This document shows positions 13,101-26,106 of a stretch of DNA of 64,000 nt, in pieces. The stretch covers positions 25,545 to 89,544 of the forward strand of contig JAQGBZ010000258.1 in the NCBI GenBank assembly GCA_034687125.1, in the 5' to 3' direction. The translations under genes were made by a program, and so were the position numbers. The first letter of the stretch is position 1; every line of letters begins with the position of its first letter. The notes under the pieces were generated by a model, which worked only from the letters and a program-made list of their open reading frames with translations, made no database searches and was not told where the DNA came from. This DNA is from Neelides folsomi (lineage: Eukaryota; Arthropoda; Collembola; Neelipleona; Neelidae).

Positions 13101-13182
13101 GTCCAAACGGAATCCCAAATGTTTGATCAACTGTGCGAAACTGAACCAAATTCATCCCATTCAATGCCATTCGCTCTGCTAA
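10125..13182 (+). CDS. Unrecognised secreted peptide precursor with C-terminal four-cysteine peptide
   Basis: Coding exons 10125-10191, 12624-12815 and 13085-13182 sum to 357 nt, 118 residues. Exon 2 of the transcript starts at acceptor 10095/10096. Residues 1-22 are a signal peptide (hydrophobic core LVLMAFLSCLVIW). Residues 24-86 are an acidic spacer with two related motifs, LFFPHDTF (50-57) and LFFPPQTM (70-77). A dibasic KR (94-95) precedes a 23-residue C-terminal peptide whose only cysteines lie at 99, 103, 114 and 118, that is C-x3-C-x10-C-x3-C, with the last Cys as the final residue. All three joins have GT-AG ends and consistent phase 1. This is the architecture of a prohormone or other secreted peptide. 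I do not recognise the family. The paired C-x3-C spacing recurs in helical-hairpin peptides of several unrelated functions, so hormone, defence and venom-type roles cannot be separated from sequence. The 2.4 kb second coding intron carries a MITE and a dead transposase. Confidence 0.7.
10278..10409. mobile_element. Short palindromic MITE, TA target site
   Basis: About 38-bp terminal inverted repeats (starting CAACGTGA) at 10278-10315 and 10372-10409 differ at only about three positions. They are bounded on both sides by TA (10276-10277 and 10410-10411), the target duplication expected for Tc1/mariner-type non-autonomous elements. It has no coding capacity and lies in an intron of the peptide-precursor gene. 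Confidence 0.7.
10657..11777 (-). pseudogene. Decayed, internally deleted transposase-like gene
   Basis: Reading from ATG at 11777 on the minus strand, a short acidic N-terminus runs into a stop. A second frame then gives TPSQNVQTKRRSF and CEFEHKYVNSS, and a third frame (10847-11479) is open for 210 codons. It includes SLGLTKNAYNILR, YPSYYSIKKYKQEC, PLQNLLDHTALRI and SWGFDGSSGFSNY. After a frameshift near 10850 the reading continues as TTLIPLKLISKKTF. After missing sequence another frame gives SSDPILSSL and LPPEVIRLLENSSV, ending at a stop at 10657-10659. From memory this order of blocks matches an uncharacterised multi-copy arthropod protein family with a DGSSG motif that may be a DDE-type transposase first acidic residue. 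That family link and the enzymatic reading are inference. Frameshifts and the deletion mark it as dead. It sits antisense in the intron of the peptide-precursor gene. Confidence 0.6.
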
Positions 13183-14192
13183 AATTCCACCCATTGGGGT
13201 GAAAAGTAGTCAATCAATTAGACTCAACCCGACTCACTTCAATCATCCATTTACTTATGCAGCATCTTAACAGGAGTGTAAATGTTCTCTAAATTATAGT
13301 AAAACAAACTTCTTGAAGGGATTTTTTAAATAATTGATCATCGAAGTTTTCAAAATGAATTCTTAATTTCTCACTCAATTTCAGTTAAACTTGTAGTAAA
13401 CTGTTCATAAGTTAATCACGTGTACTAAGCTTACATATGAATATATGGTAAACGTGGTAATTTAAGTATATAAGCAAATGAAAATGGACGATGAAGGTAA
13501 ATATTTGTATTGTGTATGGCGAGATTTATTACCTATTAAATAATAGATAATTACCTACTTAATATGAACTGTCGATGAGTTGTGTGGTTATTTAAATTTA
13601 ATTCACAATTACATATATAATAGCAGAAGAGGGGAATTTGACGCTTTCAGAATCCCGAATTACTGGGATTGAAAATAACCCAATCCCAAAACTTTAAACT
13701 TTACGTGCGAACATGTTCACACATAGAAGATAAAAAAGCAATGTTTAAATTGAGACTTAAAACGTGGAAAGATTGTTGAGGAAGAAATGCTTACATAGAG
13801 GCTTTTGTATTATTAATTTATTATTCACTATTAACACTATTAAGTAATTAGCCTTTTATATCATTGGTCATTGATTATATGTATTTTTGTATGTATATGT
13901 TCATGAGATTCTTAAAAAATGAATTTAAACTCAGAGCCATTTTCTTAATTCACAATAAGTTTTCCTTGGGTTAGGTTAATTCTTTAAAACTTAATTATTT
14001 AAATATGAATAGAAATGAGAATATATCTCCATGTAAGTATTTTGTAAATGCACATCGGAAAATAAACAAAGAGTACCTTTAATGTTCTTGGGAGTATAAA
14101 TATTTATTATAGTTAACTTATATTAAAAACAGTGGGTTCTTCTAATAGCATTAGAAATAATATTAGGTGAAATACATAGCGATAATCATACA
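13183..14192. other. 3' flank and intergenic AT-rich DNA
   Basis: Follows the stop of the peptide-precursor gene. No further exon, RNA gene or repeat was recognised before the MITE pair. Confidence 0.4.
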
Positions 14193-14194
14193 TA

Positions 14195-14500
14195 CAGGGA
14201 CGGTACTTTTTATATACACCACCTTTACTGTAACATTTTCTCTTCAATAACATCACTCTCATTTCACTTATATTCCTAGTTTTTTTTACATAAATGAAAT
14301 GCTATCAGATGCATTAACCATATAAATTTTGATTTATTTTAGTCTAAACTTTCTAAACTTTAGTCTAAATTTATAGGGTTGGTGCATTTGATAGCATTTC
14401 ACTCATATAAAAAGACTAGAAATATAAGTGAAACGACAGAGATGTATTGAAGAGTAAATGTGACCATCACAAGTGGTGTAAATAAAAAGTACCGTCACTG
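14195..14500. mobile_element. Long-TIR MITE A, TA target site
   Basis: Terminal inverted repeats of about 125 bp: the left arm starts CAGGGACGGTACTTTTTAT and the right arm, read in reverse, starts CAGTGACGGTACTTTTTAT. Homology extends through a shared GTGAAATGCTATCA-like block near 14300 and 14395. The element is flanked by TA at 14193-14194 and 14501-14502. Fold-back structure, CAG ends and TA duplication suggest a Tc1/mariner superfamily derivative. It has no transposase. Confidence 0.8.
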
Positions 14501-14502
14501 TA

Positions 14503-14579
14503 CAGAGTGGGTCTAAAGTCGCCTCAGATTTTTTAATCCTTGGTTTCTGAATGTCTGAAGCGATTTTAGACCCACCCTG
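14503..14579. mobile_element. 77-bp palindromic mariner-like MITE B
   Basis: Near-perfect 26-bp inverted repeats: left CAGAGTGGGTCTAAAGTCGC, right (reversed) CAGGGTGGGTCTAAAATCGC, with a 25-nt centre. TA flanks at 14501-14502 and 14580-14581; the left TA is shared with MITE A. The CAGGGTGGGTC terminus resembles mariner ends. A (TA)n run of about 16 bp follows directly. Confidence 0.8.
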
Positions 14580-14596
14580 TATATATATATATATAT

Positions 14597-16780
14597 GTAA
14601 ATGTAAATGTAAATGCACATCTGCACTTTAAATTGTAAATACTTTGAAATATATTACATAGTGTGCAAATCCATCTGAATGAACTCTTGGTCAATTTAAA
14701 CTTTGAGCCCTGTTCTACTTGCACGCGTTTTCTCTTTATGCTATTGATAATATATACCAATAATATATATTAAAATACTAAATATATATAGTATATTACA
14801 AAGGTAAAATTCTCTACAAGAAATCTTTGGAATTGTAGAAATGGGAAGTTTATAACTATGTAATTGTATTGTAGAGTAAACTAAAATAAATACAAAGTTA
14901 ACTGTAATTATTGAGCGTAATATGATTACCACAAAAAGAATTGTTAAACATCTTTGATTGTTAAAGAGAGGTCTGTTTGAATTGTAAAGTTTAGGAAGGG
15001 TTTACCCTGAAGAATTTACCCTGTGAATTTGGCAATTGATTAAAATGCAAAGAGAAAAATGCGAAAAGAAAGTCGTGAGTTCTTAACAATTTTTGTCATA
15101 TTTATTGTTTAGCCGTTTTAATTTAACATGAATTTTCCTTTTTTGATTGATAGTCCTTTGTTGACATTGATTAAGAAGGAATCCAATTGATTCGACAGTT
15201 TTTAGTGTGAATTAATTTATCAAAAACTTCTGTGCTTCTTATTTTATATGTTTCTTCAACTTGGCGACGTCAGCTTTAATAAAAACGATGGAAAATCATG
15301 ATGTTTGATTCATTTGTTGCATTAAAGGATGTTTGAATGAATTTGATCAAATCTGCCACTTTTGGTAATATATTTAATATTATAAAGCTTTTATTGACTT
15401 GTTTTTAATTTTATACACAATTTTTAAAAAGTACGAAATGTATATATTTCGATTATAAAACGATATAAATCCATCAAAGATATTTCACGGTGATTGTTTC
15501 ATAAATTACATTTTATCAAAATACAACATCAATTGAAAAAACATCACATGAAAGTATCTGCTTTATCAGCCAGGATTAAATTCTATTTAATTATTAAACA
15601 TCTTACACAAAACTTGCGTTGATAATTTTTAAGTAGGACAATTTCATATTTCATCACGTTATATTCCATTTTTTATTTTAAAATATTTTCTCATGTGTAA
15701 CATATACCTACTTAAATGTATTTAAGATATACATACCTACTTTTATATACTAACATAAAATATAAACATACAATTTATACCTTACATAAGTCACGTATGA
15801 TATGTATCCTCATTAACTAGAAAAAATATCAATGTTAAAAATGACTTTTGTTTCTGCCATTTGTAATTATATTACAGTTCCACTATAATTATCTAACCTT
15901 AGTTTAATCACATGATCAGTTCATTCCCTGCAAATTACAATGTATATTCTATACGTATGTTATGAAAACCCTTCATGTAGGAACAATTCACCTTCTTGAC
16001 CTTCTACCTTAACAATAAGTGAATCATTTTTAAAAAATTAGAATTGGCGCAAAAGTTACACGGTGACTCATTTTTGGTGAAAAATTCAGCTCATTACATA
16101 TTAATGAGCTAAATATATCACCAGGTAATACAAATTACAATTACCTCAAATGGCATATATTTTATACTATTTTGATATTAATGAAGTATGTTGAAATGGC
16201 ACATACGTTAACTTTTATAATTATATAAAAATAAGGATGCTAAAGCTTTGACAACAATTAAAAATATCTAACACGATCTACGTGGAAACCTGAGTAAAAA
16301 AGTACCTTAAAGTTGAACAATTGTAAATTGTTCCAACTAATTTCATATAATTATTATTCTAAAAGCTCCATCAATCAATCCTTGTTTTACCTCTATTTTT
16401 ATAAAGATGGGTAAACTTATTAAAAACGATTGAATTATTTTAACAATACATACATGGGCTTAACATTAAAACATTTAAAACACTACAAAACAAATAATTA
16501 ATAAGACGTTTGCATTGAATCCAAGTCTATGGCCACTACTTACATATGACTTGCCCAATAAAATAAAATAATAAATAAGGTAAAGATAACGAGTAAGCTG
16601 GAAAATTTAAAAAAAATTAAGGTACATGGAAAGTTGTGAATCCTCATCAAGATTCTCTGATTAAAAATAACTCATTCTAAAATGAGTAATAAATTGTAAG
16701 CCGGTGTCAAATCAAATCCTCTTGATGAGTAAAGGTTGTTGACTGCAGTAAATAAATGGCACTAAGACAGCAGACGTGAT
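14597..16780. other. Intergenic AT-rich DNA
   Basis: Contains the 3' flank of the SLC26 gene. No exon or RNA gene was recognised; open frames are short and AT-driven. Confidence 0.4.
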
Positions 16781-19700
16781 TTAGTCCCCGTTGAGGGAGA
16801 GCATGAGGTCGAGGGGATGAGTCGGACTTGTCATTCTCTTCACGTAACAAGTTGAGCTCACGGCGTCGTGGACGGTCGGAAAAATCCGGGCGGGCCGGGC
16901 GGCTCCAGAAGAAACGAGTAATTGAAGGACACTCGACGGCCCTCCGCCCACTAACACTCCAACTTCCCTATGTTCATAGCTCTTCACCAGGGCCTTCAAA
17001 CATTTCCCGGCTCCGGGATCAACTGAACTTAGGGCAGAAAAGTCAAAGACAATCCATTTGATCTAAATTGAAAAAAAGAATCGATCAACAGAAGTATGTA
17101 CATCTCTTTTTAACACACGTGAGGAACCAAATATTAAAGTAAGGTTGAATTCATTTCCCCTGGCTGAAAACATCCTTCAATGAATAAAGCCCACAAACAA
17201 ACTTCACATTGGATCTCCTCAGTATGAGAAGAAAAAAGAGGCAATCCGACTAATGGCGTCGTTTCTTTTCTAACTTGCATTTTAAACATCTCACTTCCCC
17301 TCATTAAAAGATGACGTTCAATCAGGGCCTGCTTTGCTTATCAATTGTTGAACAAATTGACATTCACAATGGAATTGGGTTGGAGGATATTACTACGTAA
17401 ATAAACGATAGCGACTATTTTTGCCAAGATTATGAGAATAACAACCTTTTTCAAACTCTTCCACTGAATTAATCAACTAATTAAAACTCCTGGGAATAAT
17501 AATGGAATTTTCCTCAGTCTGAATACTATTTAAAGTTTAAGCATAAATAGAAGAATTTCGGTGGAATCTTTCATAATTAATGTAATTGTAAGATAAATGA
17601 AAAAAACTTACCGGATCCTCAATTTTTCCTCCGCTGCTTAAACTCTCATCATTTGAAATCCCATCGTTGATCCTTTCCCTGGAAATGGTGTTAACAAAGA
17701 GGCCGCGTCCACCAAACATTCCCTGTATAATTATTGGATTTAAATTCCTTTTCAACCTTATTTGACTCACCTTTCCTTTCCGCTCAATATACACGTCCAA
17801 AGGCACCAACTTCTTGACTCTTGTTATGAAATGCTCAACCGTTGCGAAATTCAAACTTCCCACAAATTTGATAATTTTCACTCCAGGAATTTCTTTTGTC
17901 TGTAGACATCAAACTTTTATTAAATTTCCATTTGATCAGCATCAGTCATGAATTATATAATTTTAGATATTATTAGGAGATAAAATACAGCTATAATAAA
18001 AGTATATAAGGTATGTATTTATTTGTGTACTATTTGGATAATGTATTGATTTGTGTAAAGAATGGCTATAAAATAATTCATACATTTGCTGAAGTGATAT
18101 CTACATAAATTCCGGATTCTCCAAAAGCTCCTAAAATGCTCACAGTGCCCTTATTTGACCTCCAAATAAGGGTCAAGAGTGAGAGAAAAATCCCTACAGA
18201 GAGGCCATATTCAATATCGAGAAAAACCGTTGAGAGGAAAGTTGCCATCCAGATGAATCCGTTCATAGTTGATTCGCGATACGCCTTCGGGAACTCTGCG
18301 AGTTGAACCAACATCCCCTTCAAAGCCACGACGATGATACTTGACAAGATACACTGTTAAGTTCAATTAACCAATTTACAAAATGAAATAATGTAAATAT
18401 ATGTCTTTAGTTATAGTAGATTTAGTCGAAATTGAGTTTTCTTGACATTGAAATCATATTGGTATTCTTACGAGAGGAAGTGACTCGAAAAATGGACCAA
18501 TCCAAAGAAGGACGAAGATGATGATTGAGCAAGAGAAAAAACTGGCCAATTGTGTCTTTCCTCCTACAGAGTCTTGGATGACGCTCCGAGAGAGCGAAAC
18601 GGAAATGGGAGCACAGCTGAAGAAGCTCCCAACAATATTACTCGCACCCTGTGTAATAAATACATACACATGAATTAGTTAATTCAATTATTACTCCCAG
18701 CCCGCCCACTCTCTAAGGTTGAGATGATGAATTTTAGTAATATGATTAATGGGCTCACTTCTGCGATTAGTTCTTGATTTGCATCAATTTGATAATTATG
18801 CTTCGTGGCAAATATCTTACACATTGAAATTGAAATTGCATATGCCACCACTCCAATGATGAACCCATCAACCAAAATGTCAGGGATGATGTCAAGTGGC
18901 GTTAGCGTTGGCTTGGGAAGTCTGGAAAACGATTTAAATTGAAATTAATCCAATGCTTCGACACCTCCGGCTCCTCAATAAACAAATGTTCACAATTTTC
19001 CATTTCAATACCCTGTGGGAATGTAGTTGATGATGCTGACGTCGAATTTAGTCTGCATACCCCAATAACGAGAGACAAGGGTTCCGGTCACAATTGTAAT
19101 CAACTCGACGGGAATCGGGAAAGGGAGCTTTTTGCTCACTTTGGCCTGTGTGGAGTTCAAAGAGTTAAACTCAAGATCATTTGAGCTGTCATTGGGCTTT
19201 TGATTGTTAATTCCCTTTACCTTGATTATTTCATTGTATGTCACTAGGATTAAGATTGTGATGAGGGACACAATGACTGCCGTAACGTTCACATTTCCTA
19301 TGTTCTTCGAAATGTCGATATAAGTCTGGAAATTAAAAACGTAGCATATTTTTCATTAATCCATATCCATTTAACATTACACTGTAAATGAGAAACTGAT
19401 TTTATCAGATAGTTAAAGAATTGAAAGATTGAAACTAACAAGGAGGATTTTGAACATTCCACTTCTCTTTGGAATGGAAAGGCCTAGGAGATTTTTCACT
19501 TGTGAAGTGAGAACGTGAATTGCTGCTCCTGTCGTGAACCTATTAATGAATAATTTCTCATTTAGTTCATCTTAAAAGACAGGTGAATTATTGATTTGAA
19601 TTTTCTCACTCACCCGCTCACGAGCTCCGTTGATAAGAGAAGAGAAAGAAACCCCATGCGAAACATCCCGAGGAAAACCTAATTTAGAAGTCAATGCCAT

Positions 19701-22700
19701 TGCCAATTATATTACAAGTATTACATGGATTCCCAAAATATGGTTCACATGGGATATGTTTTATGCACAAGCCTAATAATTATGTGAAATTGTCTTATAT
19801 TATATTTGAGAGCAATTAGAAAGGTAAATTGAGATGAAAGATTGAACTACAATTAAGGAAATTCAATTACCAATGCTGTTAAAAGCTTTGACTAAAGTGC
19901 ATAGGTCATGATTAATAATGTAAAAGGGTCATTAAGAAAGAAGATCTTCACCTGCCAGAATCCCACAACTAAGGAGATGGAAGTAGCAATTTGAACAATG
20001 TTATAATCAGGTTTGCTATCACCGCCCCCACGATAATAATGTTTTTCAATGCTTTCAATTGAACTTAGGTCAACGAAAGTCATATTGGGATTATTTGCCA
20101 ATCCAAGTGCCTGATATTGCTCCATTTTCTCAATTGCTACTTTCCCCGTCATAAGGCAAATGACAGCGAAAGTTCCTATGAATGTTAAAAAACTAATTTT
20201 AGGTTTGTTGTTCAACCTAAAGATAAGTCTCCAAATAGGAGATGAAAAACCTACCCATTGACACATGTCTCGACGTTCCCATAATTGCGTAGATGATGAC
20301 TGGGAAGAACGCCATGTAGATTCCAACAATAGGTGGAAGATTTCCGAGCAGTGCATAAGCCATTCCTAAATATTTCATTAACATTTTTATTAATTCGATT
20401 TGTCATTAAAATTGGTCATTTTCATTTAAATGTTTCATTTTTTCCCAAACCTTGAGGTATTTGCATGACGGCGATTGTAAAGCCGGCAATGAGGTCGAAT
20501 GTCACATTTTCCCTCCATTTGTACTTTGGTAGCCATTGAAGAATGGGGAGTAAAGAAAAGACGATTCCTTGGAAGGAAACTTTTTTGCAAGTTTTCTTCG
20601 CCCCCGCAAGGAAATTGCTTTTGCCTGTATTTAAAAACCGTTTGAAAGAGATTCAGATACCCCGCCGTTGGCCTTGCTTGTATTATCGCAAACAACCATA
20701 CACACCTTCACTCATTCATTCATTCATCATTCTGATCAACAACATCATTCAATCTTTGCAACAACATCATTCAATCTTTGAAAAATCCTTCAAAGATGCT
20801 CTCATTTATTACGCTCATTTGATCCTAAAATCCTAGCACATTCTTGTAATCGTATCTGTCTTATGTAGGATTATTTGTTAATTTGTAGGCAATCCTTTTT
20901 ACATCTCCCAATGTCATTTCGTAATTAAACAAAGATGATGATGGGAGAAATGGGAAAATTGGGAATAGTTATTTCCTTCATTTATTTGACTGGGAGTATT
21001 GGATGAACCAAGAGCGGAAAGATGAAAGGGCATTTACATTAAGTATGTGTGGAAGTCGACGTCAGGAGGCTTTATGTCAACAATGAAGGAATTATTGCTT
21101 TCCGATTATCATGACAGGGAGAAGTGATATTTATTATTATTATTATACAAACTGCCTAACAATAATTTTGGTTCAACAACATTTTGAGACTCAATTGGGT
21201 ATTGTGTAACTGGCATTTAAACAACATTAACAGATAGAGATGAGTCAAACCCATATAGAAAACCAATTAGAATTATATAAGCATGAGTATTTGTGTGTGT
21301 GTACTTTAATTGTATAATTGTGTGTAGCGTTCAAGTGCCAATGAGATTATCTCTCACACGCAAGTTTACGCGTTTTGAACTCATCAAGGCGACTTGAAGT
21401 CTCATTTAAATACAATATCTCAATTAGATATCTCAATATTATTAATCTGGAATTTTAAATGGAAATATTTTGATTTTTTATATCTATCTACTGAGCTGTA
21501 CATTACTTTCTATTATTGATGATGAGAATTTAAGAAGGTCAAGAGCACTCGGAATTTACTTGGATTTTTATTCTCACTTATCTTTCATTTTTTATCAAAT
21601 GGCCTATCAAATTCCAATTTTATGGAGATGGAAATAAACGAGCATTCTTCTTAAATCATATTTTTAGGGATTATAATACCCTGTTTGGGAATTTAGAATC
21701 ATGGTGTAAAATGATCAATCTTCTAAACCTTCAGTAGTTGGAAGTTAGGAACCCAATTAAAAATAGTCAAGATTACATGATTGGTTATAACTTACATTTA
21801 GTTGGAAAGGTTATATGTTATGTAAATGTGTGTTATTTTAAGATTCCTTCACGTCTGACTTGTGAGACAAGAATGATTGAAAAAAATCCCAATTGCATAA
21901 TATGAAAAATATTAACGAGAACTTCCTCAAACAAATAATAATTAATCTGTGTTACGTATAATAATGAAATAATGGCCACCATAGACCTAGATAAATACGT
22001 CGTACATTATTAAATGAGGAAAGTTTGGTAAATAAAAACGTGGATTTGAAGGAGTTGAATTTGCAAAAAAACCATTGGAACAACGCACATATTAAATAAA
22101 TATTTAAGGCTTATGTCTGAATTTATCCAAAAAACAATATCCTTGTCATTGGAATGAAACTTGAAACAATTTAAAAATAATGACGCAATTTAATCTTACC
22201 GCTCCGGGAAAATATCTCTCCGTTCACTTCGCTTTGATTCAATACTGGCCTATTGATTGTGATGTTTGTGGAGGATTTGGGGGAATCTGAGAGGTGATCA
22301 TTATAATGGTCCATTTTGGGCTCTTCGGGTAATTCGGGTTGAACAAGTCTGGCTTGTTCCCGTGCGTCTGCTTCGTCTTTATTACCAAGACACGCCGAAA
22401 GCCGCCTAAAAACAATTATATTTTAAATGAGGTTGTAGTTAAAATTTTTATGAAAATGGTGTTTTTAGCTCTTTTGGAAATTTTTTGGGAAGAGGAATTG
22501 GCTTAAGAATGTGTAAACGGAAGTTGGTTAAAAATAAGACGAAAAATAATGACCAAAGGTCGTCGTGTCATCTGACCTTAGATGCTTCCTCTATTCTTAC
22601 TTATACAATAATGGTAGTACGAGTAAATGAGTTAGGAAATGGAATGGGTTATGGTAGCGAATAGTGGTATAGGACTTGGTGTACAAAACGACTGTGCAAA

Positions 22701-25700
22701 TGAAGTTAATTGGGTTTGCGGAAGTTGGAAAAAAGAGCCGAAGATGATGGTCGAGTGGGAGAAATGAAAGAACTGAGATTCTCATGGTTGGTGCGACATG
22801 TTGATATACATTCAAATCATCATAATGTTAATGTTGAAAAGTGATAAATGGGCGGTGAGGTGACGATTCGAGACTTTTGAAGGCAAACCCATTCAATCCT
22901 TCAGAGAACCTCTGACTCATAAATAAATACATTATGTGTATGGAAAGACCACGCACAAATATCTCTGATGTTAATATTGGGATGATTGAAATCATGGAGT
23001 TCTAAAATGGGAATCATACCTCTAGAAATGTGGAGATTTTCCCCGATACCTCCCAAACCTCTTTTCCAAAACTTTACCCCCAGAGTTATAAAAAAAGAAA
23101 GAAAATTGAAATTCAGTTGGCGCAGTTGGCCCATTCATTTTTGAAGGCATGTCGAGGGGTAAATTATAATTCATGACTTGGATCACCACAATTGGGAATC
23201 GTTATTTGTAATAATAAGAGTAGTAATTTAATTTTATGTATCTTCTCCTATTACGAGAGATTAAAGAACGACGAATTGAGTGAGGACCGAAGTGAAGCTC
23301 AGTAGATCCTATTATTGTAATTCAAATTTAACCCCTCGTCTCATGACAATGAAAATGAGATTGTGGAATCGTAAATAATAATTAAGTTATTATTATCCTC
23401 CGAGCCAACATACAATATATTATATATTCTTATATTTCATGTACTTATTTCACTTATTGCCCATTATGCACATTTTTATCGAAATTATAAATTATATACT
23501 GATTTATCCAACTCAAGTTTAATTCTAACAAATTCATTTAAGCTATGATTTGAATCAAATTTTAAACTGCATTAAATTAAGATAAGGATATTTTTCCCAT
23601 TTTAATGGAACTTATTTTTACGACCTTCGTTTAATTTACTTACGTAGATGTATAAATTTTCCACACACATGTTTTTGCCCACGCAGATATTATAAATATA
23701 TTAAAAATGAAGTGTGCATGATTAAAATTTATTGGATACAATTACAATATTTAAATTAAACGTTTTTATATGAGTATGAAACTTATACCTTTGACTTTTA
23801 TTCATTTTGATCCTTTAGTATTAAAATCACACCGCGATAATAAAAAATAGTTGAATCAGAGAAAGACGATGAGATTTTTGGCCTTCTCTTTGCTAATTAT
23901 CCCCAGGTATGTAAAATCGCCCAATGCGTAAAAACACCGTGAAAGGCCAAGACTTTAACCGTTGGAATTCGTATATGAAATGGAGCCGTTCAACTCTCGC
24001 CCAACTTGACCATATTAATGAGTGAATGTAGATATTTATTTAATATACTGATTATACTGTTGTGCCAATATCCATTAAAAACACATGATGCATACATATT
24101 GTATTGGCGATATTTGATAGACCGCATATTCACTGATTCTGTTATTGTTCTCTCTATTATTTGCAAACCATATCATATGCATATCGACTTATTTGTATTT
24201 GAATGTGTGTCTAAAGTGTGTAAGCCTATGATCATTGCTCATACTTAAGTACAAGTATACATTCATACTTATATGTATATGTTACATTTACATAGTATTG
24301 GTATAATGCCCAAAATGGTTGTTTAATTTATCATTTTTTATATATATTTTTATCTATCTATTTCTTACAACAAATAAACACTCTATTATGAATGTAATAC
24401 ATAGGTACCTATGTGGGCAATAGGGATTGTGTGAAAAACTACGAGGTTCGTAGTAAAATGTTTACCATGAAAGTGAGATAACAAATTGTTTTTCTTCATT
24501 GTCTTTTCGATTTATAAATTTGACAAGGTGCAAGAATTTTTTCGTTCGCATTCTATCAGTAGATTCATATTATGTTAACTAAATACAAATATATAGAAAA
24601 GCGAATAAAATTTAAATTAAGTAATATACATTTGTACTTGGCATTACTCTATGCTATGTAATGGTATATAAACGAGTATGTAATAGTTATTCTACATTTG
24701 TATACTACTTATTATGCATACCTAAACTTAAAACAATAGGAATGGGATATTTAAAATGTGACCTATTGGATCAATTAAGTAAAATAAATTGTATACAAAG
24801 TATGTTTGAACAAGAAAGCCCTCAAAATACTCTCTTGATAAAAACGCGTAAAATGAAACATAGTAAAATGAACATTGTCCGTTATACTTACTATGAAAAA
24901 ATCTTAATCAGCTGCAAGTATGACACGATAGCCTGCTATCTATCATATCATATGCATTGTCAAATTGTAATTGAACATGGAATTTAAGTAAGAATGTAGT
25001 AGGGCATGAATACATAATGTCATTACATATGTTCGTACTTGAGATTCCTCTGGATTCCACTGGTTTCAATCTCTTTGACCTCTCACAACCATGTACATCA
25101 TATGCTATATTTTATAAATTACAAACCCTCAACACGATACAAATTAAATCTCAAAATATTTTACCTATTGACCATCAACAATAAAGGAAAGTTCCTTTGG
25201 GATATATCAATTAAATTCCATATTTTATGAACAAATATGTGATAATTGATTATTCCATATATTGTTAGTATCAATCTGAATCGCCATGTCCTTATATATT
25301 ATAAGTACATACTGCTTGTATACGGACGATACTATACTAATATATTATGCATAATCTGTTCTGCAAATGTAATATAATATATAATACATATAGGGCATTG
25401 CAGTTTACTATTTAAATCTCTTTCGCCAATATCAAATAAATGATATATATAATACAAAAAATATTTAACTGCAATGCCCTGTGTAACCTCTGGGTTTTTT
25501 ATAAATTATGTATGGTGAGTTAATATATGATAGACATAACTAATATTGAAAAATTATTTGCAATTTTAATGCCCAAACTATAGGTATAATATAGTTAGGA
25601 TAATTGAGCAAGAACCTTGTTTTGACTTTAATATACATATACCATAATAATATATAGATCTATATATCTTTATTTCGTTCATTATATCATATATTTTATA

Positions 25701-26005
25701 TTTAATAACTACCATATATATATATATATATATATATTACTTTTTTAATAAGTTTTCCAATATGAGCAGATATAAATAGATATGCATAATACATAATATG
25801 TTATAAAGTTCATTCTATAAGAAAATGTAAATTGGGTGTATGGTCATTGTAAGATAAGCAATGATCGGTGTGGATAAATTGAGATGCATGACTCAATTGA
25901 ATCTAATTAATTAATTCTTCACTAATTGCTTAATTAAAGAGGAAAGAGAATAGAACTAATTAGCAAATGATTTCAAAACAAATTTTACCTTTCAAATCGA
26001 CCCAT
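16781..26005 (-). CDS. SLC26-family anion transporter with STAS domain, 14 coding exons
   Basis: Exons: 25989-26005, 22200-22405, 20451-20624, 20255-20365, 19952-20175, 19614-19678, 19440-19539, 19012-19325, 18759-18921, 18472-18648, 18084-18353, 17771-17899, 17612-17722, 16781-17062; 2343 nt, 780 residues. It is a multi-pass plasma-membrane exchanger of sulfate, chloride, bicarbonate or oxalate. Family signatures in order: [101 protein letters not shown], and a cytoplasmic STAS domain from about residue 585 ([15 protein letters not shown] ... [15 protein letters not shown]). A polar loop around [20 protein letters not shown] within exon 8 is a likely non-membrane segment. Only 17 coding nt are in the first coding exon, separated by a 3.6 kb intron. 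Which SLC26 paralogue it is, and its ion specificity, cannot be told. Confidence 0.93.
17723..17770 (-). other. 48-nt, frame-preserving, stop-free mini-intron in the STAS domain
   Basis: It begins GTGAGT and ends ATACAG, like a normal intron, but is 16 codons long with no stop in the SLC26 frame. If retained it would add 16 residues (starting VSQIRLKRN) between the GKV/GMFGG joins. The model above assumes it is spliced. Confidence 0.55.
20737..20780. repeat. 22-bp tandem duplication
   Basis: Two identical head-to-tail copies of a 22-nt unit containing ACATCATTCAATCTTTG, in intron 2 of the SLC26 gene. A simple local duplication, next to a CATT-rich run. Confidence 0.85.
25392..25480. mobile_element. 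Short MITE with perfect 14-bp inverted repeats
   Basis: AGGGCATTGCAGTT at 25392-25405 is the exact reverse complement of 25467-25480, enclosing an AT-rich core. Termini resemble the other CAGGG-ended elements in the window. The target duplication is degenerate (TA only on the left). It lies in SLC26 intron 1. Confidence 0.6.
25714..25737. repeat. (TA)n microsatellite
   Basis: A run of about 12 AT/TA dinucleotides in SLC26 intron 1. Confidence 0.9.
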
Positions 26006-26106
26006 TTTCTCCGTTTGTGGGATTCTTTGTTCGAAGATTGTTTAATTGTCCGCAGATTTTCTCAAGTGCAAGGATGCGTTGATCGAGCCAACCACTTCAT
26101 GTAATC
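26006..26106 (-). other. 5' UTR portion of the SLC26 first coding exon
   Basis: Upstream of the start ATG the minus strand reads back to an acceptor (TTTTAAACAG|GATTAC) at 26106/26107, implying at least one more untranslated 5' exon further upstream, not located. Confidence 0.45.
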
